Below are positions 1 through 8,549 of a stretch of DNA of 64,000 nt, one piece after another. A program made the position numbers and the translations under genes. Location: contig JAENYP010000010.1 of the NCBI GenBank assembly GCA_016841725.1, positions 32,971 through 96,970 of the forward strand. The letters are read 5' to 3'. Under the pieces are notes generated by a model. The model was not told the DNA's origin and searched no databases. It saw only the letters and a program-made list of their open reading frames with translations. Each line of letters starts with the position of its first letter. Position 1 is the stretch's first letter. The stretch is from Thermincola carboxydiphila. Lineage in GTDB: Bacteria > Bacillota > Thermincolia > Thermincolales > UBA2595.

Positions 1-79
1 CTACTCCTCCCCACAGGAGTATCAGAATCAGGAACAGGAAAAACGGGAAAGTTGCACCGCCACCAAATCCATCTGCCAT
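1..79 (-). CDS. Tiny hydrophobic coat-like protein, copy 1 (cut by window edge)
   Basis: Partial gene; its 3' end lies beyond the left edge. Translation starts at ATG 79-77 with an AAAGGGGG ribosome site just upstream. The visible 26 residues are a glycine-rich head (MADGFGGGAT) followed by a hydrophobic run (FPFFLFLILILL) and WGGV, the same as copy 2. The DNA is almost identical to positions 159-248, so the two copies arose by a recent duplication. The shape recalls the YjcZ-like tiny sporulation proteins of Firmicutes: Gly/aromatic ends around a single hydrophobic helix. Function is not known; spore coat or membrane location is inferred. Confidence 0.6.
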   Translation of the reverse strand, partial: MADGFGGGATFPFFLFLILILLWGGV

Positions 80-141
80 TTTAAATCCCCCTTTCCACAA
101 TGAATTGGTTCATGGACAGGCATTTAGTAGATGGTCACATT

Positions 142-237
142 TTACCAGAAACCGCCGTCTACTCCTCCCCACAGGAGTATCAGAATCAGGAACAGGAAAA
201 ACGGGAAAGTTGCGCCGCCACCAAATCCATCTGCCAT
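142..237 (-). CDS. Tiny hydrophobic coat-like protein, copy 2 (31 aa)
   Basis: A complete 31-codon gene, too short for normal ORF calling. ATG at 237-235 is preceded by AAAGGGGGACTT; the stop is TAA at 144-142. The protein has a Gly-rich N-terminus (MADGFGGGAT), one hydrophobic helix (FPFFLFLILILL) and a WGGVDGGFW tail. A sigma-K-like promoter lies at 289-316. Copies 3 and 4 share the hydrophobic core and the VDGGFW end but have a Trp-rich head. Similar short proteins in Bacillus (YjcZ type) are made in the mother cell and associate with the spore. Assignment to that group is by shape and context, not by alignment. Confidence 0.7.
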   Translation of the reverse strand: MADGFGGGATFPFFLFLILILLWGGVDGGFW

Positions 238-288
238 TTTAAGTCCCCCTTTGCTAAAATATTGATCTTAATTCCCGACCTCTGCTAT

Positions 289-316
289 TATAATATGAAC
301 ATATCTCCAGAGTGTT
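289..316 (-). promoter_or_regulatory. Sigma-K-like promoter for micro-gene copy 2
   Basis: Read on the minus strand: AACA, 15 nt, CATATTATA. The sigma-K consensus is mACm, about 16 nt, CATAnnnTA, so both boxes match fully with spacing one short. It lies about 50 nt upstream of the copy 2 start. The match was made by eye; no weight-matrix score is available. Confidence 0.45.
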
Positions 317-339
317 CATCAGCCTGACTCTTTAATGCA

Positions 340-363
340 GCCTGCCCCGATAACGGAGCAGGC
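340..363 (-). terminator. Hairpin between micro-gene copies 3 and 2
   Basis: GCCTGC-rich inverted repeat with 10 bp arms, one of them a wobble pair, and a 4 nt loop. It lies downstream of copy 3 and just upstream of the copy 2 promoter. There is no good T-run on either strand, so it may be a weak terminator or an mRNA-end hairpin. Confidence 0.35.
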
Positions 364-412
364 GTCTTCAGGAGTCATATTACACTTTCCCAAGCCTGTT
401 AAATAGCGATTT

Positions 413-514
413 TTACCAAAAACCACCGTCTACCCCTGCCCACAGAAGAATCAGAATCAGGAATAGGAAAAACGGTGCGGTCCATCCCCACTCTTGAGAT
501 TTCACATCAGCCAT
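413..514 (-). CDS. Tiny hydrophobic coat-like protein, copy 3 (33 aa)
   Basis: A 33-codon gene with ATG at 514-512, an AAGGGGGGG ribosome site about 10 nt upstream, and TAA at 415-413. The head is MADVKSQEWGWTA, then the shared hydrophobic core PFFLFLILILLWAG and the tail VDGGFW. It differs from copies 1 and 2 by a Trp-containing head in place of the Gly-rich one, and is nearly the same as copy 4. The four copies therefore form two sub-pairs. One membrane-spanning helix is expected. A role in the spore is inferred from family shape and the sigma-K-like promoters around it. Confidence 0.65.
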   Translation of the reverse strand: MADVKSQEWGWTAPFFLFLILILLWAGVDGGFW

Positions 515-566
515 CTAAATACCCCCCCTTCTGCTTGATATGTTCACAAATGTGTTTTGATGGTAA

Positions 567-665
567 TTACCAGAAACCACCGTCTACTCCTGCCCATAGA
601 AGAATCAGGATCAGGAATAGGAAAAACGGTGCGGTCCATCCCCACTCTTGAGTCTTAACAGACAT
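567..665 (-). CDS. Tiny hydrophobic coat-like protein, copy 4 (32 aa)
   Basis: A longer reading frame begins at 761, but ATG 665-663 is chosen because AAGGAGGG sits 8 nt upstream and the protein then matches copy 3 from its first residues (MSVKTQEWGWTA, hydrophobic core, VDGGFW). It is the promoter-proximal member of the tandem set. A sigma-K-like promoter lies at 724-752. Predicted as one transmembrane helix with aromatic and glycine-rich ends. Function unknown; spore-associated by inference. Confidence 0.68.
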   Translation of the reverse strand: MSVKTQEWGWTAPFFLFLILILLWAGVDGGFW

Positions 666-723
666 TTGGTTACCCTCCTTCTTTAAAAAGACCTGGAGTA
701 AAAGTTGATTTAACTCTTCACTA

Positions 724-752
724 AATATTATGTTAAGGTTTTTCGAAAGGTT
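724..752 (-). promoter_or_regulatory. Sigma-K-like promoter for the micro-gene array
   Basis: Minus-strand AACC, 16 nt, CATAATATT. The -35 box fits mACm fully and the -10 box matches CATAnnnTA at all but the last base. Predicted start of transcription near 717, about 50 nt before the copy 4 start codon. Supports late mother-cell expression. Confidence 0.45.
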
Positions 753-768
753 ACTTTTCAACTATGTA

Positions 769-1506
769 TTAGCATTTTTTCCTGAACACCATGCAGTATA
801 ATTCCCATTCGTCTATCTCAGTAACATTTACCGGAGATGTCTCGCGGGGTACCAAGTCCAGGGGAATACCGCTCTTTTTCTGATCTGCAATAAGGATTTT
901 TGCTCCCGGTTTAGCCACCCTGATCATTTCTCTTATGGCCCTGGGTTTATCATTAAAAAGTCTGAAACCACCTACATTAAACACACAGTTGAACACATTG
1001 TCTTTAAAGGGCAGGTATTCGGCTGCACCCAAAACCAAATCACCTGAAATGCCATATTTTTTCAAGACCCTGGCACACTGCCTGAGCATTGGGAATGAGA
1101 TGTCCACCCCATAATAATCCGCGTTTCGCGGAAGGTAAGGCAGGTTACTGCCTGTACCCACCGACACTTCCAGAACTTTATCTCCCTCACCTATCTCAAG
1201 TGGGCTGAGAATCCTTTCACGCAGTTTCTTTTCTCCACCTCTTTGGCTGCCTTGGATTTCATGCAGAATGTTGTAAAATGGCGCTATCAGGTTATAAAAT
1301 GCACGGGTCTTTTTGCCGTCCCCGTTAATCTCATCACCTTTTAATAAAAGGGGTATACCCTTCTGAACCGGGAACGTCCTACCTGTCCCACTGTCCACCA
1401 GCACCTCCCTTCCCCTTCCCCTTCCCCTGGAAACCTCATCCAGAACCAGTTGCAGTTCTTCCCCGGTCTCAGGGCTGCAGAGTATTGATAAGATATCTTT
1501 TTCCAT
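769..1506 (-). CDS. Class I SAM-dependent methyltransferase with Trm112-like N-terminus
   Basis: 245 aa. Residues 1-55 resemble a Trm112/UPF0434-type domain (start MEKDILSILCSPETGEEL), although only one cysteine of the usual zinc set is evident. The rest is a UbiE/type-11 methyltransferase: motif I is LEVSVGTGSNLPYL, followed by YYGVDISFPML and a late motif RVAKPGAKILIAD. The substrate cannot be read from sequence. The start is supported by AGAAGGGAGA upstream. It follows the radical SAM-B12 gene on the same strand with 65 nt between, so the two probably act on one pathway such as lipid or cofactor methylation; that link is inference. Confidence 0.75.
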   Translation of the reverse strand: MEKDILSILCSPETGEELQLVLDEVSRGRGRGREVLVDSGTGRTFPVQKGIPLLLKGDEINGDGKKTRAFYNLIAPFYNILHEIQGSQRGGEKKLRERILSPLEIGEGDKVLEVSVGTGSNLPYLPRNADYYGVDISFPMLRQCARVLKKYGISGDLVLGAAEYLPFKDNVFNCVFNVGGFRLFNDKPRAIREMIRVAKPGAKILIADQKKSGIPLDLVPRETSPVNVTEIDEWELYCMVFRKKC

Positions 1507-1571
1507 TCGGATCTCCCTTCTGATAATTTATCTTTTCCTCCCATAATACGAAAAAGGAGCTGAAATGCCCC

Positions 1572-2924
1572 TTATTCCGAAACAAATTTCTTAGGCTTTT
1601 CTTTGGTCCATTCCTTATCAGTTTCTCTCAGTCTTCTCCCGATTCTGGAAAAGTCTTCTTTAATCTTTATTGCACTGTAAAACAGATTCATTTGGGGGTC
1701 ATCCATTTTATAATCCAATTTCAGAGAATTCCCAGTCAAAATCCCTCTATCCTTCATGTTTTTTTCGGCATCTGTTCCGGACAGGGGAAGAAGTTTGGTT
1801 CCCAGGTCATAAAAAAGCCTGTTTTGCGGCATCAGCTTTTTAGCCTGTTCAATGAATGCCATATTCTCACTGTATTCTTGCATTGTGGTCCTATCGTCAA
1901 AGGTTATGAATCCCATATAGGTGATTAGATCCAGTTTACCTAAAGTTTCCAGGGCCTTCAGGTTTTCTTCAACTGTTACGTCCTTCTGAAACCGGTCCAG
2001 CATTGCCTGGGAACCTGATTCTATTCCAATGAATACTTTACTGAGACCCGCTCTTTTTAAGATGGTAAACAGCTCTAGGTCAATTTCATTTGGTCTGCAC
2101 TGGATTCCGAACTTTAAACCCATATTTTTGCTCAGCATTAGCTCTGCTATCTCCCGTGCCCTGCGAAAACCATGTCCCTTCCCGCCAATAAAATTGGCAT
2201 CATTAAAATCCACATTTCGAACCCTGTACTTGTTATATAGGAACTCCAACTCCTCAATTACATTGGCGCTGCTGCGCATGCGTAACGATGTACCGAATTT
2301 TTTAAAGAACGGCACAACACTGCAAAAGGTACACCTGCCATAACAGCCTCTTGAAGAGAGAACCGGTGCATGTTCCAGTTTCTCCAGTACTTCCGGCAGG
2401 GCGTCGCGTTCCGGGAATGGGACGGCATCCAGGTCCTCAATGAGGGGGCGCAATTCTGTTGTCACAATGTTTTCCTGCCCACGGAATGCTATCCCCCTTA
2501 TTTTCTTCCAGTCACTGTTCCTGATTATGGCTTCTGCCAGCTCTACTATGGTTTCTTCACCTTCACCGATAACAACCGAATCCACAACAGGAAATTGATT
2601 TAGGATCTCTTCATAAGCAAAAGAGGGGTAGATGCCACCTACCGCCACATGTGCCGTCTCAAAGCCCTCCCTTTTGAGGCGGGAAATAAAATTAAAGGCC
2701 TGTAGTGCACTCCTCTGAAATGGAATACTAATACCTACCAGCTTGCAGGAATACTTTTTAACTTCCTGTAAGGCCCGGGGGGCCATCCAATGAGGCATAT
2801 TCAGAATTTTAACATCAATATTCTGTTTTCTGAGGCAGGCTGCCAGATAGCCTAAGCCAAGGTGTTCATAAAACTCTCTTTGCCTTGACGGCGGATTAAT
2901 CAGTAAAACATCATGATATGACAT
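1572..2924 (-). CDS. B12-binding radical SAM protein
   Basis: 450 aa. The N-terminal third is a cobalamin-binding Rossmann-like domain (LLINPPSR start; IGEGEETIVELAEAI is typical of this group). The radical SAM core follows with the 4Fe-4S motif CYGRCTFC after SSRG, and later FIGIESGSQAMLDRF, typical of the TIM-barrel part. Members are methylases, cyclases or oxidoreductases; the substrate is not evident. The DXHH-type B12 motif is not seen, so the corrin may bind base-off or weakly. Start ATG at 2924 has GAGGTG upstream. Likely cotranscribed with the downstream methyltransferase. Confidence 0.8.
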   Translation of the reverse strand: MSYHDVLLINPPSRQREFYEHLGLGYLAACLRKQNIDVKILNMPHWMAPRALQEVKKYSCKLVGISIPFQRSALQAFNFISRLKREGFETAHVAVGGIYPSFAYEEILNQFPVVDSVVIGEGEETIVELAEAIIRNSDWKKIRGIAFRGQENIVTTELRPLIEDLDAVPFPERDALPEVLEKLEHAPVLSSRGCYGRCTFCSVVPFFKKFGTSLRMRSSANVIEELEFLYNKYRVRNVDFNDANFIGGKGHGFRRAREIAELMLSKNMGLKFGIQCRPNEIDLELFTILKRAGLSKVFIGIESGSQAMLDRFQKDVTVEENLKALETLGKLDLITYMGFITFDDRTTMQEYSENMAFIEQAKKLMPQNRLFYDLGTKLLPLSGTDAEKNMKDRGILTGNSLKLDYKMDDPQMNLFYSAIKIKEDFSRIGRRLRETDKEWTKEKPKKFVSE

Positions 2925-3007
2925 AGTTACACCTCTAAAACAATGAATTTTGCTTTACATATATAGTTTATGCAGTCTCAAAACAGAAGGTAACTCAAAT
3001 AATGTTC

Positions 3008-3038
3008 AGAGCGCCAATTTACATAGAATTGGCGCTCT
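3008..3038. repeat. 12-bp perfect inverted repeat in divergent promoter region
   Basis: AGAGCGCCAATT and AATTGGCGCTCT separated by 7 nt, in the space between the divergent genes starting at 2924 and 3146. No T-run follows on either side. It may be a regulator site or the remains of a terminator; neither can be decided here. Confidence 0.5.
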
Positions 3039-3145
3039 CTTGGTTGAACAGGACGAAACATGTGGTGAAACAAATGTAGGGAAAAAAACGTCATAAAAGA
3101 AATTATGTTTCTGAGAGGCTTAGGAAATTTAAGGGAGGGATTTAA

Positions 3146-5194
3146 ATGAACAAAGTACTGCTGCGAATTTACCCTGCACTGGTGATGCTGGTGTTTCTGA
3201 TGTTCACCGCAACCCTGACAAATGCCGGAGACCGGCCTGACCCGCCGGTAGAAGAACCTGCTGCCGAGGTGACTCCACTCCCTGTGGTAGGGTCACTGGA
3301 AAACCTCAGGGAACTCCTCAAAGATAAGCGGACTTTCAGCGATTATTTTTATAATGGCATGAAGAGTATGAGGATGAGCATTTCAGATGATGCAATGCAG
3401 AGTACAGTGGCTGCGGTTCAGGAAGAGAGCGTAAATAAGGAGTATTCCGGTACCAATGTCCAGGTCCGGGGAGTGGATGAGGCAGACGTCATTAAAACCG
3501 ACGGGGAATATATTTACCAGGTCAATAACCAAAGGATAATAATTGCCCATGCTTACCCTGCAGATGAAATGAAAATAGTTAACACGGTAAACTTCGATGA
3601 TGAGAATTTTATGCCCCAGGAACTCTATGTGGATGACAGGCATATGGTGGTCATCGGCCATACACAATATCTGATACCGTTTCCTGAAGGACAGCCACAG
3701 GCCGATAAGCCTATTGACGCAAATTCGTCAAAAAGGAAGGCTGTCACAGGAATAGCTCCGCCCGAGACAGTCTACCCTCCTGTACAGCCATATAACACAG
3801 TAAAAACTATAATTTACGATATCAGTGACCGGAAAAATATTCAGGAACTCCGGGAAACAGAACTTGAAGGCCATTATATCTCTTCCCGGAAAATTGGTCC
3901 CGCCCTTTACCTGGTGGTCAACAAACAAATTGACTATTACTACATCATGGAACAGCAGGAAGCAAACCAGGATGCTAATTATCTGACTCCTGCTTACCGG
4001 GATTCTGCGGGCACTGACAAGCTTACAAGTATAGATTTTCCCGATATTAGGTACTTTCCGGAAGAACCGCAGCCCAATTACCTTATGGTTGCCGGAATGA
4101 ACCTGGATGAACCTGACAGGGAAATGGAGGTCTCCACCTACCTGGGGAGCGGTGAAAATATTTATGCCTCTGATAAAAACCTTTATGTTGCCATAACCCG
4201 CTCATCCCGGAACCAAAACAAGGTGAATGAATTGGGGACAATGGTCTACAAGTTCCAATTAAATGACGGGCACACAGAATACCTGGGCAAAGGTGAAGTA
4301 CCGGGCACTATTCTCAACCAGTTTTCCATGGACGAACACAATGGTTATTTCCGCATCGCCACAACAAAGGGAGAAGTCTGGCGGAATGATGAATATACCT
4401 CGAAAAATAACCTGTATATCCTGGATGAAGGCCTTCAGGTAACAGGGAAAATTGAGGATATTGCCCCCGGGGAAAGAATTTATTCCGTCAGGTTTATGGG
4501 AGACCGTGCTTATATGGTAACATTCAAGAAAGTAGACCCGCTCTTTGTGATCGATCTGAAAGAACCACAGTCGCCTTCGATTCTGGGAGCCTTGAAAATA
4601 CCGGGCTACAGCGACTACCTCCACCCCTATGATGAAAATCACATTATCGGATTCGGAAAAGATACCGTGGAAATGGGGATGAAAGACTCAAATGGAACTG
4701 AAACAAATACCACGGCTTTTTACCAGGGCATGAAAATAGCCGTTTTTGATGTCACTGATGTGGCCCACCCGGTGGAAAAATTCAAGGAAATAATCGGTGA
4801 CCGGGGTACTGACTCCGAACTGCTCAGAAATCATAAAGCCCTGATGTTTTCCAGGGAAAGAAACCTGCTCGCATTTCCGGTGACCGTTATGGAACTGGAT
4901 AACACCGGTTCAGTTTCAAATAGGAAAAACGGTTGGCCCGAATATGGCCAGTTCACCTTCCAGGGCGCCTATGTGTATAACCTTGATCTGGTCAACGGGT
5001 TTACGCTAAAAGGGAAAATAACCCATCTTCCCGAAGCCGAAATCATTAAATCAGGACACGGATGGTATGACAGTGAGTACAACGTGGAACGCGCCATATA
5101 TATCGGCAACACCATGTACACCATCTCTAAGGCAGTTATTAAGGCACATGACCTGAGTTCTTTGGAGGAAATCAACGCCCTGAAGATTAATTAA
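3146..5194 (+). CDS. Secreted beta-propeller domain protein
   Basis: 682 aa. A signal peptide is clear (MNKVLLRIYPALVMLVFLMF, cleavage near TNA-GD). From about residue 105 it carries the hallmark VRGVDEADVIKTDGEYIY of the secreted beta-propeller family (PF09826 type, distantly WD40-like), and blade-like repeats run to the C-terminus. These proteins sit outside the membrane and their function is not established. SD AGGGAGGG precedes ATG 3146. It is transcribed alone, ending in a strong terminator at 5209-5253. No anchor or sorting motif is visible at the C-terminus. Confidence 0.82.
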   Translation: MNKVLLRIYPALVMLVFLMFTATLTNAGDRPDPPVEEPAAEVTPLPVVGSLENLRELLKDKRTFSDYFYNGMKSMRMSISDDAMQSTVAAVQEESVNKEYSGTNVQVRGVDEADVIKTDGEYIYQVNNQRIIIAHAYPADEMKIVNTVNFDDENFMPQELYVDDRHMVVIGHTQYLIPFPEGQPQADKPIDANSSKRKAVTGIAPPETVYPPVQPYNTVKTIIYDISDRKNIQELRETELEGHYISSRKIGPALYLVVNKQIDYYYIMEQQEANQDANYLTPAYRDSAGTDKLTSIDFPDIRYFPEEPQPNYLMVAGMNLDEPDREMEVSTYLGSGENIYASDKNLYVAITRSSRNQNKVNELGTMVYKFQLNDGHTEYLGKGEVPGTILNQFSMDEHNGYFRIATTKGEVWRNDEYTSKNNLYILDEGLQVTGKIEDIAPGERIYSVRFMGDRAYMVTFKKVDPLFVIDLKEPQSPSILGALKIPGYSDYLHPYDENHIIGFGKDTVEMGMKDSNGTETNTTAFYQGMKIAVFDVTDVAHPVEKFKEIIGDRGTDSELLRNHKALMFSRERNLLAFPVTVMELDNTGSVSNRKNGWPEYGQFTFQGAYVYNLDLVNGFTLKGKITHLPEAEIIKSGHGWYDSEYNVERAIYIGNTMYTISKAVIKAHDLSSLEEINALKIN

Positions 5195-5208
5195 TCTGAA
5201 AGGATTTA

Positions 5209-5253
5209 AACCTCCTTTGCTGCGTTAAAACAAGCAGCAAAGGAGGTTTTTTT
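5209..5253 (+). terminator. Strong rho-independent terminator
   Basis: 15-bp perfect stem (CCTCCTTTGCTGC and its complement plus flanking A-T pairs), 10 nt loop, followed by seven T. Ends the beta-propeller gene; it also lies at the 3' side of the convergent gene ending at 5281. Confidence 0.92.
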
Positions 5254-5280
5254 CATCTGCCGGCTATTTTTACTTTATAA

Positions 5281-6351
5281 TCAATCATAAAACCCAAAAT
5301 CACGCAGGGCTTTCATCATGTAATACATGTTAACCGGCGGGGCCAGTACAGGTACTTCACACCCGGCCATGAGGACAAACCCGCTGGGTGAATCTTTGCC
5401 TTCAATAATGCATTGTTTGGTAACTTCATATACTTCCTCCGGTGTCCCCATCTGGATTATAGTTGTGTTAATATTACCGGCAACCACATTTTTATCACCA
5501 AACATTTTTTTGGCAGTTTCCAGGCTTACTTCATGACCGACACTGACTATGCCCGGGGCGCCGCAGTTAACCTTCTGCCAGTGGGGCAGGTTCAGGTTCT
5601 GTTCCCCGCAGATATGGGTAAAGAAATGCCTTACCCCCATAGCGATTGCCTTATCGTGAATTTCCGCCACATATGGCAGGGCAAATTCCTCAAACTGCTT
5701 GGGGGAGATCAACTGGTTGGCCTCAGTCGGTCCCCCGTCAAAGGCCATCATTTTTTCCGCCCCGTAGCGTTTCACGTACAACTCTATTACTTTGAGCAGG
5801 AAATCGGTAACCTTCCTGAGGACCAGGTGAACCAACTGCGGCTCTTTCCGCATCCATTTGAGCATGGTTTCTTCACCAATCGCTGCACCGGCACAGGTGA
5901 AAGGGGTTCCAGCCTGCACGATTACCGGCATCCCATACTGGGCCTGAAGGTCAGAAAAACGAAGCATCAGCGGTACCGCGCCACACTGGCTGACATCATC
6001 AGGAACACGGTAACTTTCTATTGCTTCCGGAGTACTTAAAGGATGCCGGGTTACATTTGGGGCCTGCTCATACTTGCCATAAGGAAAATGTATATCACCA
6101 CCAAGCTCCCAGCCTCCGAAGGATGCATAACCATAGAGTGGTGAGCCGTCATAACCAAACATTTCCTGGGTCAGCAACTGGGCGCGAAAGCTCTTCTCCG
6201 GCTCTGCATAAATATCACCCACCTTGTACCCCGTTGTCACAGCAGTATAGCCAAACAAAAATGGAATAAAGGGAACCCTGTCAAGTTTTTGCCCGGTAAG
6301 CAGCGCCTGCATCCGTTCCGGAGGGGACATAACATCCTGGCGTGCTGTCAT
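5281..6351 (-). CDS. Uroporphyrinogen decarboxylase-family (MtaA/CmuA-like) protein
   Basis: 356 aa, the usual length for the URO-D fold. The zinc-type motifs of the MtaA methyltransferase branch are visible: HICGEQ in the middle of the C-terminal half and MAGCEVP near the end. The heme-enzyme motif at the N-terminus is not the classical one (here LDRVPFIPFLFGY). This points to a methyl-group transfer role between corrinoid protein and thiol or pterin rather than heme synthesis. No corrinoid protein is encoded next to it, so the partner is unknown. SD GGAAGG precedes ATG 6351. Stands alone, with a possible promoter at 6588-6616 and a leader of over 200 nt. Confidence 0.75.
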   Translation of the reverse strand: MTARQDVMSPPERMQALLTGQKLDRVPFIPFLFGYTAVTTGYKVGDIYAEPEKSFRAQLLTQEMFGYDGSPLYGYASFGGWELGGDIHFPYGKYEQAPNVTRHPLSTPEAIESYRVPDDVSQCGAVPLMLRFSDLQAQYGMPVIVQAGTPFTCAGAAIGEETMLKWMRKEPQLVHLVLRKVTDFLLKVIELYVKRYGAEKMMAFDGGPTEANQLISPKQFEEFALPYVAEIHDKAIAMGVRHFFTHICGEQNLNLPHWQKVNCGAPGIVSVGHEVSLETAKKMFGDKNVVAGNINTTIIQMGTPEEVYEVTKQCIIEGKDSPSGFVLMAGCEVPVLAPPVNMYYMMKALRDFGFYD

Positions 6352-6587
6352 AGAAACACCTTCCTTCCTAACATTCTAATTAAGTTTAGTGAATCAGCCT
6401 GCCCCCCCTCCTTGTTTTTTTAACTCCTCTCCACAAAAAAACAAAAAAAGGACCAGCATAATGTGCAAGTCCATTTTATCGAAAAGTTGCCTGTTTTTTT
6501 GCTTTTTGACTGGCAACCCTAGTATGTACTAGTAGATAACTTTTGCATAAAAACCTATATAATTTTTCCATATCTAGAATAATACTT

Positions 6588-6616
6588 ATTATACCATATT
6601 CGGGCTTGCCTTTAAA
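6588..6616 (-). promoter_or_regulatory. Possible sigma-A promoter with palindrome in the leader
   Basis: In the 286-nt gap 6352-6637, minus-strand TTTAAA, 17 nt, TATAAT could drive the URO-D-family gene. Between promoter and gene, 6519-6532 is a CTAGTA-TG-TACTAG palindrome that might be a regulator site. No gene is seen in the gap. Confidence 0.3.
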
Positions 6617-6637
6617 TAGCATCAACCCAAAATGCAT

Positions 6638-7453
6638 TTAATTAATCAGCCTGTTTTTCACCATCACCAGGGGAACTCTTAGGGGCAGCAGGGCAAATGC
6701 CGTCAACACTCCCAGATGTACCAGCATGGCTGTGGTCAATTTGCCCAGGATAAGCGGGCGGACAACTTCGACAGCATGAAAGAGCGGAGTTGCCCAGGCC
6801 ACATACCGGACTCCTGCCGGCAGGCTTTCCACAGGGAAGAATACTCCTGAGAAAAGAAACATCGGGGAAATGAACAGGGTGAAGAAATATCCAAAGGAAT
6901 CATAACTCGGGGCCACACTGGTCCAGATCAGGGAAAGGACGGAAAAAGTAAGGGCCAGGAGTATCAGCGGCACCGGCAGTAACAGCGCAAAGGGTGATTG
7001 TACCAAACCAAACAGGAAGGTCACTGAAAAAAATACCCCACCGTACAGGAGCCCTTTAAAGGTCCCGAAAATCATCTCTCCCATGACCACATCATCCATG
7101 CCCACCGGTGTGGCCACCATAGCATGAAAGGTCTTGTGGTAGTTCATCCTGGTAAAGCTGTCATAGGTCATTTCATAAGAGACGGCAAACATAGTGGAAG
7201 AAGCAACAAGCCCGGCAGCCAAAAACTGTATATAGGGCAAGCCCTGGATATCAGTGACATAAACCCCCAGCCCGAAGCCCATGGCCCAGAGGTAAAGGAC
7301 CGGCTCAATGAAATGAAACATGATATTTGTCTTCCAGGTTTTCCGGAATACCTTGAAGTTCCGGTAAAAAACCCGTCCTACCAGGGGCCAGGAAATATCA
7401 GGAGCAGTGAACAGGCCTTTAAGCAAACGCCTAATTTTCTTCAAAGCTGCCAC
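6638..7453 (-). CDS. ABC-2 type transporter permease
   Basis: 271 aa from GTG 7453, chosen over the ATG at 7522 because the latter would overlap the ATPase gene by 92 nt; GGAGGGGAAGGA lies directly upstream of the GTG. Six hydrophobic segments and the NodJ/DrrB-like ABC-2 layout are visible (WKTNIMFHFIEPVLYLWAMG near the start; FFPVESLPAGVRYVAWATPL near the end). Pairs with the ATPase encoded just upstream (23 nt overlap) as an exporter of drug-, lipid- or oligosaccharide-like substrate. The substrate cannot be told from sequence. Confidence 0.82.
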   Translation of the reverse strand: MAALKKIRRLLKGLFTAPDISWPLVGRVFYRNFKVFRKTWKTNIMFHFIEPVLYLWAMGFGLGVYVTDIQGLPYIQFLAAGLVASSTMFAVSYEMTYDSFTRMNYHKTFHAMVATPVGMDDVVMGEMIFGTFKGLLYGGVFFSVTFLFGLVQSPFALLLPVPLILLALTFSVLSLIWTSVAPSYDSFGYFFTLFISPMFLFSGVFFPVESLPAGVRYVAWATPLFHAVEVVRPLILGKLTTAMLVHLGVLTAFALLPLRVPLVMVKNRLIN

Positions 7454-8459
7454 TCTCCTTCCCCTCCAGAGACCCTTTCCCCTCCAGGGTCTCACCGGTA
7501 AGTTTGAGGAACACATCTTCAAGGTTGGAGGGTCTCAGCCGGCTGTAAAACAGCGGAATATTCATCACAGCGGCTTTTAGGGGAACCTGTTCAGCCAGTT
7601 CCTTGCCCCTGTTGGTAAACAGGAGGAGACTGTCACCGAGGATATGGTGGTCCTTAATCAAATTTCCGGCAATCTCAAGTATGATTTTCCGCCATTCTGC
7701 CCTGACCTCTATTTCCATTACTTCTTTGCCCACATGAAGGTCAATCAGCTCCTGAGGAGCGCCCTCCTCAAGAATTTTACCCCTGTGGAGAATAACCAGC
7801 CGGTCACACAACTGGCTGGCTTCCTCGAGGTAATGGGTCGTCAGGAGCATCGTGGTCCCTGAGTCCCGCAGCCTCCTGAGACGCTGCCACAAAAGATGGC
7901 GGGCATAGGGGTCCAGACCGGTGGTAGGTTCATCAAGGATAATCAGATCAGGGCTGTTTATCAGAGCCCTCCCCATGGTGAGCCGTCTTTTTAAACCTCC
8001 GGACAGTTTACTGACCTCCGTATCGGCCTTGTCGCTCAGTTCCATAAACTCAAGGATCTCATCTGCCCGCTTCCGGGCCTCATCCTTCTTTAAGCGAAAA
8101 TAACCGGCATATATAATCAGGTTTTCTTTAACCGAAAGTTCAGGGTCAAGGTTATCCTCCTGTGGGACCACCCCGATTTGGGATTTAATCTGCCTGGCGC
8201 CGCCGGCCACATCCCGCCCGAAAATCTGCAGCTCTCCGGAGGTCACCGGAGAAAACCCGTAGATCATCTTTACTATTGAAGTCTTCCCGGCTCCGTTTGG
8301 GCCCAGCAGACCAAAGCACTCGCCACGGTTTATGGAAAAACTGACTCCCCTGACAGCTTCAAAATCATCAAACTTCTTCACCAGGTCCCGGGCTGTGATA
8401 ACGGTACTGTTATGCTCGGAACTGACCCCAACAAAATTATTCAATGTATCACTGTTCAT
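7431..8459 (-). CDS. ABC transporter ATP-binding protein (NodI/DrrA type)
   Basis: 342 aa. Walker A GPNGAGKTS, signature LSGGLKRRL, Walker B LIILDEPTTGLD and the switch histidine (LTTHYLEEA) are all present, so an active ATPase is expected. The C-terminal 100 residues form the accessory domain common in DrrA-like proteins, ending NLEDVFLKLTGETLEG. Translationally coupled to the permease gene downstream. Probable export system; neighbours give no hint of substrate. Confidence 0.87.
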   Translation of the reverse strand: MNSDTLNNFVGVSSEHNSTVITARDLVKKFDDFEAVRGVSFSINRGECFGLLGPNGAGKTSIVKMIYGFSPVTSGELQIFGRDVAGGARQIKSQIGVVPQEDNLDPELSVKENLIIYAGYFRLKKDEARKRADEILEFMELSDKADTEVSKLSGGLKRRLTMGRALINSPDLIILDEPTTGLDPYARHLLWQRLRRLRDSGTTMLLTTHYLEEASQLCDRLVILHRGKILEEGAPQELIDLHVGKEVMEIEVRAEWRKIILEIAGNLIKDHHILGDSLLLFTNRGKELAEQVPLKAAVMNIPLFYSRLRPSNLEDVFLKLTGETLEGKGSLEGKESGSFEEN

Positions 8460-8549
8460 TTTTACCTCTCAATATTTAAAAGTTATGTTAACTTAAAAGC
8501 CCATACAATGCTATATTATTATATCACACCTATTGCTGCGAAAATACCT

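Noticed and set aside
1-665. CRISPR-like array, because of repeated similar blocks
   Set aside because: The repeats are coding copies of unequal spacing with their own ribosome sites, not short repeats with regular spacers.
5413-6039. 208 aa plus-strand frame opposite the URO-D-family gene
   Set aside because: Antisense shadow without ribosome site; the minus-strand protein has clear family motifs.
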